From: Membranipora membranacea
Taxonomy: Eukaryota; Bryozoa; Gymnolaemata; Cheilostomatida; Membraniporidae
Assembly (NCBI GenBank): GCA_914767715.1
Contig: OU612067.1
Coordinates: forward strand, 19,289,001-19,349,000
Direction: 5' to 3'
Length of the DNA: 60,000 nucleotides
The position numbers were made by a program, and so were the translations under genes. Position 1 is the stretch's first letter; each line of letters opens with the position of its first letter. The notes under the pieces are model-generated. The model was given only the letters and a program-made list of their open reading frames with translations. It ran no database searches and was not told the DNA's origin. Positions 22,601-37,600 of the stretch are shown one piece after another.

Positions 22601-25600
22601 CTGAATTGGATTCTGCTCAAACAAATCAGCATCATTTATTTATTTATTTGTTTAAAGAGGTTTTCTAGAAAGTTTACAGATAACAGAGTAGTTAAAAAGT
22701 AACTTGTTGACCGCTACACATAGTTAAATACACACACACAAAAAAAGGGGTTATACATAAATAAATGACGATGTTCTAGAAATGGGAAAGTAAGTAATGA
22801 GCTATATATGGCTTTATAGAAATAGAAAATGATATATGTATATAAAATTATTGTTCTTGTGACAATTATTATAAAAAGTATTAGTTAAAAGATAGTAGGC
22901 TGTCAGCCGTTTTGCATTTCAGTCTGAAATTGTGCAGCAGATTTAAGAGAGCTGTTTTGCCAAAATGTGTCCTAAAAGAGGGTTTTATTACTGAACATTT
23001 ACTTCTAAGGGAGCGTTGGTGTTTATTGGACTTTTGCACCAGGCGAAGAATATGCTTTGATGCTTTATTTTTGAATAATTTTCTATGTGTAAGTTTGTGA
23101 AATAGGTAATGTCTTCTACTTTTTAGGGTGGGTAAGTTTAAGAGTGATCTACCAGTTGTGACAGAAAACTTTTTGGGTGCAGATATTATGATTCTAATTG
23201 CTTTATTCTGAACTTTTTCAATTGTATCGGATGTTTTTTGAGTGCCTTCTAGGTAGATAGATGAGCAGTATTCTAGGATAGGTCTGACGAGAATTTTGTA
23301 AGTCCTTAAGGATTCCTCAACATTCATGTATTTTCTCAGTTTTGAGAGTAGGTATACTACTTTGTTTGCTTTGGTTGCCGTTTCATTGGCATGGATGTGG
23401 AAAGATAAATCAGTATCCAGGGTAACCCCTAGTACGTTGATAGAGAGTTTTGTCTCAATTTTTGAGTTTTGAAAATTGATGTGGTAAAAGTTTTTGATGT
23501 TTCTGTTGGAAAATATGCACAATTGTGTTTTCTCAATGTTGAGTCTCAGTAAGTGGCTATGATACCAATCTGATGCTTTCTTTATCTCATAGACTAGAAC
23601 ATTGTAAGTCTGTTGTTGAAAGTTTGTCCCTAGCAGTCAACTACGACCCCAAATGAAGATTTTTCATCTAATTTTGGGTCAGCTGCGCCAAAAAATATTG
23701 CAGTGTTTTCAAAATTGCAAACAGAAAAAAAAGGGTTAAGGTCAATGCTACAACGGACCTGTGACTTTACCAAGTCCTTGAGTCTGTCAGAAGAACATAT
23801 ACTGTCCCAGATAAGGAATCAGCAGGTGTAGTATTCATTACATAGACGCAGAGTGTTTGATCTTACAAGCAGTGCGTATGTACACTCACAGAACGAATGC
23901 ACGCACACACAGAACATGCATACACACAAATCGTACACACACACATCCAGAATGTATGTACACACACACACAGAATGTACATACATACGGATGGAACATA
24001 CACACACAGAACATACACACACACAGAACATACACACACACAGAACGTACTTACACACAGAACATACACACACAGAATATACACACACACAGAACATACA
24101 CACACACAGAACGTACTTACACACAGAACATACACACACACAGAACATACACACACACAGAACGTATGTACAAACAGAACATACACATACGAAACGTACA
24201 TACACACCGAACATACACACAAAACGTACTTACACATAGAACTTACACACACACCGAATGTACACACAGAACGTACACACACAGAACGTACACACCCAGA
24301 ACGTACACACACACACAGAACGTACACACCAAGAATGTACATACACACACAGAACGTACACACATACAGAACGTACACACACACAGAGCGTACTCACACA
24401 GAACTTACATACACAGAATGTACTTACACACAGAACATACACACACACAGAGCGTACACACACACAGAGCGTACACACACACAGAAAGTACACACACACA
24501 GAACGTACTCAAACACAGAGCGTACTCACACAGAACGTAAATACACAGAATGTACTTACACACACTGAATGTACTTACACACAGGACATACACACACAGA
24601 ACATACTCACACAGAACGTACACACACACAGAACGTACGTACACACACCTACTGACCTGTAGTAGATGAAGTATCTGATTGTCCAGCGCTGACAGTCTGT
24701 GGACTTTTCTCTGATTGTACTAAGCTCTGTACTCCTACACTCTGATCAGTTACTGAAAAAGTATGGTGTGTGTGAACAGGACGACTAAACCACGAGGGAA
24801 TGAAGCTTAGCAAGGGTATGAAAAATCAATGAAAAAGTGAAAAATGAATCGAAACCATAGTTTGATATCAGTGAATAATCTTCTGAGAACCAAAAAAACA
24901 TGACCATATTTTACATTAGATCAAGTTTGATCCATTTTGCCCGCATTGGAGTCGCCCCCCCTCTACTGACACGCCGAAGGGCAACTCCAATGCAGGCAAA
25001 ATGGATCAAAATATTATTCACCTCACTTCATGAACCAACGAGTAAATAATTCAAGTCAAGTTTCAACTTACGACTCCTGGCTTAGGTAAGTATCACTTAA
25101 CTGGAGGAATTTTACCTTGGGTTAGTTCTCCTGCTCGGCTGGGTGTGGAGCTCTGTTCTGATAGCTGTGACATACTGTGACCTTGACCTGGTTTCTCACA
25201 TTGTCCTTCACTATGACTGGACACATTATCATCACTGCTTATAGTCTGTAGTATATCTTCTATGTTCTGAATAGTTTGAGAGTTTTCAGTTTCTGTTGAT
25301 GAAGAGATCTCAGCTCTTGGTGTTTTAGACTGGTTTGAACCTTAAACAGACAAGGATACCAACCATGGAGCAGATCAAATCATGAGTTGATAGTTTTATT
25401 TGGATGCGTAAAGGGCCACAACGCAAACTTTATCATGTTGCGTAATCAACACTCCAGTTGTGGAAAGCCACATAATCCTGAAACTAGGAGCTCAGTATCA
25501 ATCGTTAATAACCCTCAAAGCATTTTGGTGCAGATTGCCATTTTCACTGTCGACATTAGCATCAAGTTGTTTTGATCAAAAAAGTTCCTGCAATTTTGAT

Positions 25601-28600
25601 TTCTACTTGAACTTGAATTTTACATTGATGTATGCTATAGAGTGATATTCTTGTACAAAATACACAACAGCTATACACTCATCAGTAGGAGAAAAAATAT
25701 AATTCATTCTACCCTCACCACTGCTCTGATCCGCTGCAGATTGCCTCTCATCAGATGATGGCGTCTCCCCAGCCTCTGCAGAAGGGGAGGTAAACTCTTC
25801 AGCTACATGCTCAGGTACAGATACAGGTACTCCTCTCCACTGGTGACTGATGTGTCGCATCTGTCGTGTCAGAGTGTCACCACTAGGTGTCGACTCCTGA
25901 CTGTCGGTACTATAGGAAGGAGCCGCCGCAGGAACAACAAAGTCATCTAAATGGGATATAAGCAGAGTCGTGAAAGTTCTGTACTTTGTTAACATTCACG
26001 GTAATGTTTTGGCTGGGAGGACTTAATTTTTGTATTATGTATTATTTTGCATTATATTATCTTTTGTCCAACATACTGGAATCAAGCTCACACCATACTA
26101 TTCTGTATATTCCCAATGGTTTGGTGCTTACAAAGCTCACATGATGTTGAAAGGGTAAAATTGTTTAACCAGACCTGCTGAATCTGAAGAGTAGAGATCT
26201 AGTATAGTAGGGCTCTGCTGATTGGCAATCAATCCCTGTGATGTCATACCTCCGTCAAGTGTCGTCAACTTTTCCTGTTCCAGAAATCTGTGAATGGGAG
26301 CAAAATAATAACCACTTAGAGATAGCGACGATGAAGGCTTCAGTGTTGGATTGATGGTAACAGCCACACTGATAAACGTGATTTACTATTGCATGTATAT
26401 CTCTGATCGATAGAGAGTGAATTAATTCACTTAGCTTGAGTGCAGCTGAAATTCAGTATTTAGGAGACGTGTGGATGATTACCCAAACTTTTGGGTATAC
26501 ACTTATCATTTTCTCATTCTTTGTTAAAATATTCTAATTTATATTCAGAAAATCTGATATCACCTTCTAACAGTTTTAGAAGAGCATTTAACACATGTTT
26601 TTGACAAGAAAAGTGACATCGAAACTGTGTATTGCTAGCCTAAGCTCAGAAGAGAGAACTAATAATGCAGAGCTAGGAAAATCTGTTTTGACCATGTCTG
26701 TTTGATAAAATTAAAGTTGTCCTCTTTTTTAGCCAAATGTAGGTGCTCAATATTTGCGACAGAAGCTCTATCGATCAGAGATACACATGCTAATAGTGTA
26801 ATCTCGAAATCAGTGTGGGTAACAGCAAAAAAAGGATCAAAGGTACTCAAGTAGTGAGTAGGCTTTATTTTTCCTCCAATTATCTGAGATAGATGTACTG
26901 GAGTTAAAACAGGAAAAAATCATTAGAAATGGAAATAACACACAATAGATTAGAATTTAATAAAGTTTGATGCACAAAATCATTCGAACACAACCTTAAC
27001 GCCACACCGCATGCAGCACTCACTTTTGTCTATCTGCTCTCCTAGATTCGAGCTGCTGCAGTAACTGATTTAGTACTCTGATTCTCTCCCCATCTGGACT
27101 ATTAGCTTCTGCATCCGCTCCTGTATGCTCAACATCACCAGGGGTGGATATGATAGGGGCAGCACTTTTCATGAGAGTGGTGAAGCCGGATAAAAGAGGA
27201 GTTGGGGAATCTGATGATGTCACTGATTGTACCTGGTTACAGTGAATATAAAACAAAAATAAAATTGAGCATCTTAATCGATGAAGTGCAATCAAATAAA
27301 CATGGCCACCCTGCAGTAGCCTTGTCACATGGGCGCATAAAACAAAAAACAACCACATGACAAGGCTAATACTACAGTATATGAGGGAATTATACACTGA
27401 GAGCCAATTATGACAAATTGACCTCAATGACATAGTGCTCAAAGGATGTTGAATTTTGGGATTGAAGACAAAAAACATATGTTGATATTCGGAATAGTCG
27501 GGATTTAAATTATACAGCCCCTCCATTAATTAGATATTATGTCTCATATTGGAATAAACGCAATGTTTTAATTCATTACCTTTGATGAAGCTCGCTGTGG
27601 ATCACAATCATCAGCGCTTGTTGATGTGCTAGATAAGTGGGTATCACTATTAGGCTGAGGACCCCTGATTGGCTGATGGTAATAGTGTTGATCTGTGATT
27701 GGCTCATTTGCAAAGTCTGTGATTGTGATTGGTGGAACATCCATAGATGAGAGAGAAATTGAGCTCTGCTCAGCCAGAGATCTGCCAAAAAAAGTTCTGC
27801 AATATATTGATTTATGTTTCTCTTGCTAAGCCTGGTTCTAAAATTTTCAAATTGGTCTAAATTCGCATGCAAAGAGTCAAAATTAAAGTAATCGTCAAAG
27901 CACTTAGCATACCTGCTATATTCCTTTCCTCTTGCGTTGGAATTCATGTTCATACTTGGGTACAAAGTCTCATCAAACGTGGAGATGTGAGTAGGCGTGT
28001 CCACTTCCTGTATCACACTGAGCTCATGGAGGTCAAGGTCATCCACTCCAGCCTTGGCTGTCACTGGTGGCCGTAGTGGTATATCTCCTAAGACAAAAAT
28101 GGAATAAAAGCTTATTTTGCAGCTAGTTCCATAGGATTCAAGGTGTTTGTACTGATTGGCTGTTGGGAGGGAGAGAGCCAACCCGAGGTCCGAAGGTAAT
28201 TTTCTGAAAATATCAGTCTATTAATACATATTGAATGTGAAAGTAATTTTTTTCACTTTTACAATCGCATCTCAATAGGTACTTGCAGTGACCTGGCTTA
28301 GCATTGAAAACTTAGCAATATGTATTCAAAACGAACAATATGGTGTTGTTCAGGATGCTACCTACATGATCACCATGTAATATCCCCTTCATTACATGGT
28401 AGAAATATTTACATCCGCTCAAATGGTAGAGTACTGACATTGAAGATAATGAACAGTCTCCGCATGTGCGAACTGTTGAGGCATACGTTCGTCTCTGCAG
28501 CATAGGGCTTGAACTAATTCACCTAGTCTGAGTACCAAAATTGGGAAAACAATGGAAACCCATAATTTGGAAATATTTGGGCCTTAATGGAACACTGGTT

Positions 28601-31600
28601 TTGATATCTCACAACCTTGAACCCTGGGAGTTGCCTTTCTTGATGGAAGGCAGCGCCACCACTGCTGTGCTGCAGAGATAGACTATGTCACAAGGCTATC
28701 CTGCAAGCAGAATGGATAATGAATGTGATATTCTGAGATAGTTTATAATTGGACTCACTACTTGGAGTACTTTGTCCTGACTGCTCCTCATCTAACTCTA
28801 TACCCAGACTATGTAACGTATGTCTCAGACTATTCTGTGTATCGAGTAATTCTCTCTGAGATGTCGAGGGAGACAATAACTTCCTTTTCTGGTCCTGAAT
28901 ATCAGCCAGCTGTCGCCTCAGCTCTTCCTGTCTCCTTAAACAACAAACAGCCAGTTGTAGGAAAAGACAACTCTATACACAATATTCTCTGATAAGTAGA
29001 GTCAACAACTTAGATAGGGAGTCAACTTAGAAAGGGAGACAACTTAGAAAGGGAGTCAACTTAGAAAGTCTACAATATGTTAGAAAGAGAGCGCGGACAT
29101 GCAAGTCTTATATTATATGGACTGACCAACAAGCTGGAACTACATACCATCATGAGCATACGGAACCAGGATAGGGTCACTAACTTGTTAAATTCTTGTT
29201 GTTTAGCCAACATCTGCTGATGAAGTGGAGACCATTCAGAATCTATTTCATCCTGAGGTGCAGAAGCACTAGACTGAGGAACTGCAGAAGTAGGCTCGGT
29301 TAGATGTATGCCGCTCCCAACTGGTGAGGTGTCAGATGGACCAGAGGCTAAGGCTTCTGCCCAAGTCAATCCGCTTCCAGCTGACTTTGCGCTATGATAA
29401 AAAGAAAGACTAACAATAAAATCACCTGTTCAGCAATGTTACTCTATACAGTAAAGCTACTCGTGATTAGCCATGTTATTTTATAGTGGTCTGAGAAAAA
29501 GACACTAAACATCAGAAACTATTGAGGAATTCGGTATTTTTATCAGATTCAGATCCATCTTACCAAAAATAACCATCAACATTTTGTAACAAAGACCATT
29601 GTGAAAAGCAGAACTCTGAATGGTGAACAAAGTTCTAGAAACAGCATCACTGCTTAACTAGAGTGCTCAAAGTCTGCTGTGGTTGACACCGGGATGCCAC
29701 AACTAGCAATTCACGTAAAGTTCTAGCACTAAAACTACTGGATAACACAGGATTGTAAGACTGACTGCAGGACACACAGACATAAAAACTACACTTACTC
29801 TGTTTCTTTAGCAATGAATCTCCTTGTGACAGCGTGAAGTAATCTCTCTCTTTCATCTATAGACATGTAGGTAGGTTTTGATTGGCTGGAGGCTGATGAT
29901 CGAGTTGGCAGAGCTTCTTGGGGATGGGTATCAGACCTCGATTGATTATCAGCATTGTTGGAGATGTTCGGTCGGACAAAACGATCCAATTTTACAGACG
30001 ACATCATATCCTGTAATCGTTCTAACCTTCTAGAATGTTCCTGTAGCTCTGATTGTAGCGCTGATGGCTCCTTAGGACCTATGAGTAGAGATATTACCCG
30101 GTCTTAATCACATTGTCAGGAGGCTAGACTCTCTCATTTTTAGGGCAGAAGGTAATGTTTATCATTACATCTTGCAGGGCAGCTCAAATTATAATATTAA
30201 TGTTTTATTTTATAATTATTATCAAAATTTAGTATTATTATTACAATATTATTATCATTGTACAGCGTAGTCGAGGTTACCTCCACAGATTTAATTTTAG
30301 GTACTGCATTTTAGGGCAGTGTCACTTTTAAATTGTAACAATGGTTTCCAGTTCACAGCCAGTCAGGAGTAAAACTTTATTTGATAATATTGATTCAGAC
30401 TCTTTGCTTGAAACTTTGATATTATTGGCAGAAACATTTATCACGTATGAAAGACAGTATACTATTTGGAAATCAGGGAGGATGAAAACATTCCATGCCA
30501 GAATGTTTTAGACGAAAAGGAGCGCTAGTTCAGAGTGTATCTGTATGGTAAGTCTTGTAACATTCGATCATCAGCTTGTTCTGAAAACTGTACAACTACT
30601 CAGTCTATTGTCGTGCAGAAGAACATAAGAGACAAGTAAATGTATGTAAGGGGATGATAGTCGGCGTCAAAGAGGGAGAGAAAGTAAAACAGATTAATCT
30701 CACTAATATAATTAAGGAAAGAGACATGGAGATAACAACACTGAAGTGGTGAGTTCTGTGTGCACCTATCAATAATACTAATTTAAAATGATCCATGAAA
30801 TATTTAATAGAACTCAAATTGATGTTTTATAGTTTTTAAATCAGATAACTTTTAGCCACATTTATACTCTGAAATTAAAAGGACCACAATTATTACCACA
30901 TAGCGACTGACTCTCATGTACAAACACAGTCTGGTTTTGGAACATAGTTTACATTCATTGTTTTTTTTGTTTTTTTTTACTGCATGCAGGGCTTTTCCAC
31001 TGTTGTATAATTTGAGAAGACATACAGTTTTATATACAGATTAATGGTAACTAAGCAATCTAATAAAGTATACTTGTACCTTATATTACTTTTCACTTGA
31101 ACAGAAATTTTCATTGCGGAAAGAAGACTGGATGAACTAGAAGAAATACCAGAGGAGTAAGTTCACAATCAACAACCATTTCAAGGGCAGTTATAACCAT
31201 ATTACCCTTATTTCAGTTATCAAAAGTAATGGGAGTTGCCTCATTTATATTCAATGAGGAGATAACTTTCAAGTCCGGAATCCCATTCAGTTATTTCCAT
31301 CAGGGAGAATTCTCCCTGTTTCCATATACTTATTATGAAGTGTTTGATTTTTTTGATAGAAATAAAAAAGGAAAAATCTGATATAAATCATGTCTGCCCT
31401 CATTATAAAGCCTCAACTGATGCTTCAGTGTGATTTGGTTGCTTTACCAACAACAGTGATGCAAAACATGTACATGACCATTACAAGACATGCTAAGGAG
31501 ATCGGAGAAATGAGTAGATGCTATCACGTCATGACGAAGCTAACAAGACTAGGATGGAGTTTGGTTGGTTTCTAATGTAATTGGCACAAGGTGGGCTGCA

Positions 31601-34600
31601 TAAAGAGATACACATACTGCAACATGACATATTTTAATGCTTTGAATAAAGAATGATCTATATACTAACTAGTTTACTTATTCGCCTGGTTTAACAAAAA
31701 GTCATAATTTTTCCAAATCATTGCAGTCATAAAAATGGGATCGACAGAGATGGCAGTGAGGAGGATTAAAGAGAAAGTGAGAGATTTAGTGAAACAGCAG
31801 ACAAATGCAGAGGTAGAGGTAAGTCATCAACTCCCAATATTTGACAGAACGTGACTGATTGAAATAAAGGGATGAACATTTATCCTGACCTTATGAGTTG
31901 CCTCCTTTTCTAAATTTCCATATCTTGTGATTGAGGACAACAGGGACTCGTAGGTACAATAAATTATTTTTAGTTTGATGCAGAGTTTGATAAAAAGAAA
32001 CAACGGTAGCGGGCGCTGAAGAATCGAAGAAGGAGGAAGAGGTGATCGGGGATGGAGCCAGATGTAATGAAGAAGATTCAAAGTAAAGCAAGGTACTGTA
32101 CCAAATTCATGTTTATGGTTGAGGCTGATAATGATGGTAACACAAACTGTCTTAATTGTCTTGCTGTTACCTTTAAGACGCAAATAAGACAATTTTTACT
32201 CCCAAAAGAATCACATAAAATTACTTCCAATGCCTCAAAAAAGATAAAACAGGCTCATCAAAAGACCTTCATAACAGAGGATTTTATTGCAGTCTCAGGC
32301 ATTAAAAAAAGGCAAAGATTTCAACATTCAGGTACCTCAATTCAGGTAAACGATTTTACAAAAAAAAGAGTAGCCGGTTAGGGTGGACAGCAATCCCTTC
32401 ACAAGCATCAGGCGGGGCATGTTGAATAGGATGGTCATATACTGGTTAAAAAAGAAATAAAAAATAAGATCCCTTGGCTTCCATGCAACTAACTTTGTTA
32501 GCTTGGAATCCAATATACACACTCGCTGGTACCCTTTATGAAACCAATAAGACAATGTTTGAAATTAATCAAAATCGATTTTTCAACTCCAACAGCTTAA
32601 AAAAGATAAGATTGGCTGATCAAGTTAACCTCATAACAAAGGGATTTATTGAAGTCCCAGGGAGTCAGAACAGTTCTAGGATTCAACATCTTGGAGTTAA
32701 AGTACCTCGATCTGGATAGATTTTGCCACCAAATGAATCTACCGCTTTATCATTAGTGTGGCAGAGCTACACTTCAAGCTACACGGCCTGTTAGCTTGTG
32801 CATAAAACCTGATACAGACTTTGCACATGCAGATCTTGTCCTGGCTCTGTTGCATGTTAACTTTGTTAGCTTGAAATGCATTGGGGGGGGGGGGGGGGAG
32901 GCCATGATGGCAATGTTTATCTCCAGAAAAAAATCTTTAAATTCTGCCCATGCGAAGCCTCAAAAAAGATAGGATCGACTGATCAATAGTGACCAAGTAC
33001 TGGAAATGGTTTTTTCAGACTTGCAGCATTACATAGCGTCCCCACAGGACCCGGGACTTAGAATGACACACCAGGGCTGCCTGACAACATCGACTAGTTA
33101 TTCACCAGAATGGTATGTTACACAAGAAGTGACTCAGGACCACCGGTAGCAGCAGAGGGTGGAAATAGAAGGCACTGTGAAGATAATATCTAATGACTGG
33201 CATAAAGGGACTGTGGAGAAAGAAGTTGCAGTGAATACAGGTATAGGTAATTTGGTTATTGGTTATAAATTTCCTGATGAATAGATTATATTGCAGTCTC
33301 AAGCCTGCAAAAGCATTTCAAATTTGATGAATTAGGCTGTAGGATCAAATACTGGCTTCACAGATTGAAAAGTACAGGTCCCGTCTAATGACGAACAGAC
33401 AGACAAGGGAGAACTTAAGTCTGCAGTTGACTCAGTACTGCAGTCAACAGTAATGTATTGTGTCAGCAATATTTTTGAATTCAATTTTTAGACCTCCTGC
33501 TCGATATAAAATGTATCCAATACGTAATATTTGTTCAAAGGCTTTACATGCACTAATAGAGCTGAGGAAAAAAAATAATTGAGTATACAGAAAGGCATTT
33601 TGTATTTTATTCTATTTAGGATAATTCTGTCTTTTTTCTCTGCATGCTTTCAACATAACATTTATTCCTAATTAAAACTGGTATTTACAGATAGAAAATG
33701 GAAAGAGTGGACAAAAGGTTGGTGAAGAACGGAGAGATGTCACCAGTTTGGAGACTCCAGCAGATGAGATGCACAAGCCAAGTAAACAAATCTCAAGTGT
33801 AGAATTTGCGTTCACCATCAAAGTTTAACATTGGGGGAGAATATTATGGTAACTACATCTCACCGCAATGATTGTCTGAAATATACTAATCGAAGTACGA
33901 AGAACTGACGAACATGCTAGAGTAAATGACAGGGATGACAACTCCAACGACCAGGTCAGGGGATTACAGCTCCATTACGACAGGTGAGATCACCGTAAGT
34001 ATTCATACATTATAAAAATAATTGTGAATAACCAGTACATTGTCTCCACCATGAACATATTATTATTATTATTCTTCTTCTTATATTATTATTATTATTA
34101 TTATTATTACACCTTTGATATATCTTAACTTTATCTTTATAAGTTGCTACATGTTTATGGGCTTGACATACTGAAGAGGCTCACACAGTGGAATTGTGTT
34201 ATCAGAGAAATCCAGTAAAATGCGCTCTAGGGATTTCTCTAAAACATAATAAATTACTAACATGGTTGTGAATGGATGAATGCTCAGCCTGTACAGAAAG
34301 TGATGTGATATTATAATCATACAGATGCGATGTTTTGAGAAATTCGGATAGATATAGGAGTTATATACTGATGGCAGAGCAACATATGGTGGAAAGAGTG
34401 GAAAGAGTAGGGAGCAAAAAGAAGGGTGAAGACACACTGAACTCAACTGGTCACCAAATGATGATAAGCTTCGTTTTCACTTCCTAAGATTTAGCTCTCT
34501 AAAGAGTTATGATAATGGTCACTTGATGAATCGTATAACAATAAGACATAGCAATGCTAGACAAACCCTAAAAAAAGCTCATCACTGTAAAATTACGTTC

Positions 34601-37600
34601 TTTATTCAACTTTTACTTCGGATCAAGTTGAGGCTATTGGGTGTGAGCTGGTCGGGAGGAAGAAGAGAAAAAGATTGAGAGATACTTTAATTATGTGCTA
34701 TAAACTAGACACTAACTGTGGTGGACAAGGACCGATTACTGCCTAGGTATCGCCCTGTATACGAAAACTTGAACAGTCGATTTATAATGTAACCTACCTC
34801 TAGAAGCCGTGCCTTCAAAGTTTCCATCCTGAGTTTTCTTTCTATTCTCTGAACTGTGACTATCTAGCGGAGCTCTCATCAGCCTTTCTCTCTCCTCAAC
34901 GGACACAAATATGTTCCCCGCAGTGCCTCTAGTTAGAGGTGGAATCTCAGGCGGTGTAGCCTCAGTCCTCATGTATCTAACTGTAGGGAAGGGCTGTCCA
35001 TGCAATGTATCTCCATCATACTCGTCTGCAAACAGAATATAAATTTGTTGAACCTTTATGTCAAATAACATCACAGATGTGAGAAATACTTGACTAACAC
35101 ACATTCAAACTACCTCGATGCTCTGTCCAGTATTCCTCACATCTGGAATGATTTTTGAGCTCTCACACATCAAAATAACCTGGTGACAGAACAGCATAAA
35201 TAAATTTCTACGCCAAGTAGACAGAGGGTATTTCTTAGTTATCAAAAAGATAAATTCAGGATAAATTCTAATATTTGAGCATGAACCTCTGGAGAACTCG
35301 GGTGCAGACATTCTTGACGGTATTTCTCCCCTTGCTAGGATCTCTCTATCTGTGACTGTCACATATCCTGTTGGGCGTGGCCTATCAATCACATGGTCAT
35401 CTCCTGCAGTCACATGACCAGCACCAGGCTCCGCCCTATAGTCAGGTGGTACAAAGTACATGTTTTGTCGCGCCTCAGCGACCTGTGACTGGTTAGCCAT
35501 CTGATTGGATGGCTCCTGCTCGAGTCTGATTGGTTGATGAGACTGTTGAAGACATCTTTGGTCAGCAGTATTTTCTAGTCTGCTGTCCATCTCATAACCT
35601 TTGAATAACAGTTAATGGATATATAAAATGCACTTTATTACAATTTGAAAATCAGTAACAGGTACTTTGATCTCATTGGCCTATTAGCCTAAATCATGCT
35701 GACTCTCATAATGATAGACATGACTCATGTCTATGCTCCTAATGTTTTTAGTACCAGGTTTGAGGGCTACGTCAGCATCGACGGACTCAAAACTTTATTT
35801 CAATATATATATCTCATATTATATGTTTGAATATTTAGTTTTCAGTTCTGTCACTGGTTGGTCATTTTGTATGTCAAGTCAATTTTCACAAATTGAAAAG
35901 ATCTTTATCCAAGTTTTGAGAAATCGTTCCCATGTTACTGTGAGCCACAAATAGAGAAATCAGTTTCTTATAAACAAAATACAGGATGAGGGTTTCCATA
36001 GACTTGATAATACTATTAAGTCAATGGGGTCTTTCCATCATGTTACCCTCTTCGGTCACAGTTCATAAAACCCTGTGTCACTGCTCATATTTTTGATTCA
36101 AAATACAGCAAAAAAATCAAATCGATGCAGTCTACACTGTGTGCCAAATGGCCTGATACTATGGTTTTTTTGTCTCACCTCTCTCAGAGCTGGTGATCTG
36201 GTTTAGTTTATGTTTGATACTCTCACCAAGTGATGATTTCTGTCTCAGATACCAGTCCCATGTTGATTCTCCTGGTCTTCTAGCTTGAGTATCAGTGGAT
36301 CTCGCCGACCTACCAATAACGAGTTAAATTTTCATGAACAAAATTTCAATAACTATCAGCAGTTTTGAGTTCGAATTGAAATCACAGCTCTGACTGAAAT
36401 GAAAATCTTGTGTTTAAAAATATCCAGCATTTATCAAAATATCCAAAAGTTTAAGATCAGAAATCACCTGTCCAGAGATAAAGAGTCTCTGTTAGCAGGG
36501 CAATCGACATGTGGTACAGTACTGTCTGTTAGATCATAAGTCTCCGCCTCCAGATTCTCCTGATTGGTCAGTTTTCTCTCTAATCTATCAGCTAGCTGCT
36601 CCTCTTTGTCTAGTAACGATTTCTCCGACTGTCAACAACAAAAGGTTTATGAGTATAATAAGATGGCACAGAAGCAGGCACCTCAGGAAATTAGCTCTTC
36701 CGTCAAATACATAAAAAGGAAAAAGTGTCTTATGAATCACCACCCTCTGCAGGAGGAGTAAAGTTTATCAAAATTGTTTGTCATTTTTGCGACCTGTGGA
36801 ATGTCAATTCAAATAAAAAGAGTTGAAAAACCTAATAATGTGCTCCAATGCAAATTATTCTGCTGGCAAAAACAATCTGTTGAAGCGTTCATTGGGAGTT
36901 ATCTCCCTTGATGATAGGCAGCATCCCCCTGCTGCTCTACAGTGTCTCAGGACTAATCTGTATACCGACGGACTTTTATATATAGATTACCTTGAGAGTT
37001 TGCAGTTCACCGATCTGTGTCTCTAATGATTTCATATATTCCATCAGTTCCTTCCTCTGTTTCTCTATAAACTGAGAACTTGTGGTTGTGTCCCCCTCAC
37101 TGCTTGTAACTCTACACAGAAGATAAATAAGTTTGCGACACACAGATAACAAACACCAACATGACAGATGACCTGAGAGGTTATGTATTACCCAAGCCAA
37201 GCATCTTGGCCTGATGCTTTAAATATGTATTAGAGCAAACGTTTGAGTTACCCCCTCCCCCTCGACCAGGTAAGACACTGGGTCTGGTTTGGTGGGTTTC
37301 CAGCTCAAATCAATCCCCTCTCGGATGAACCAAACCAGCAAAAATGGAACTCGAGTGGCAGCAGTAAGATCATCAATTTCTTTATTTAATTTATTATTTA
37401 AACGTAATTTTTTTGATTTATCTTTTTCATCATTTTGATTGAAATTTTTTCCCCCCTTTTTTTTCTCAATGGCTGATTTTGCAAAACATTGTCATCGAAT
37501 GAAACTTATGCCAATAAAGTGTAAAAAAAATATAATTGCCTTTTTAATATTATTACCTGGTCTGACTGATGGTCTCATTAGTAGATTGATTACTGGTAGC

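Noticed and set aside
23880-24650. CRISPR-like spaced repeat
   Set aside because: Units are simple CA-rich repeats without unique spacers, and the genome is eukaryotic.
23819-24662. Several overlapping long open frames (up to 227 codons) on both strands
   Set aside because: All are translations of the CA-rich minisatellite; Thr-His-Gln or Cys-Val monotony and openness in several frames show they are not genes.
32052-32719. Two open frames of 109 and 81 codons with mutual similarity
   Set aside because: Similarity follows from the degenerate 360-bp tandem repeat and extends outside the frames; no splice sites support them.
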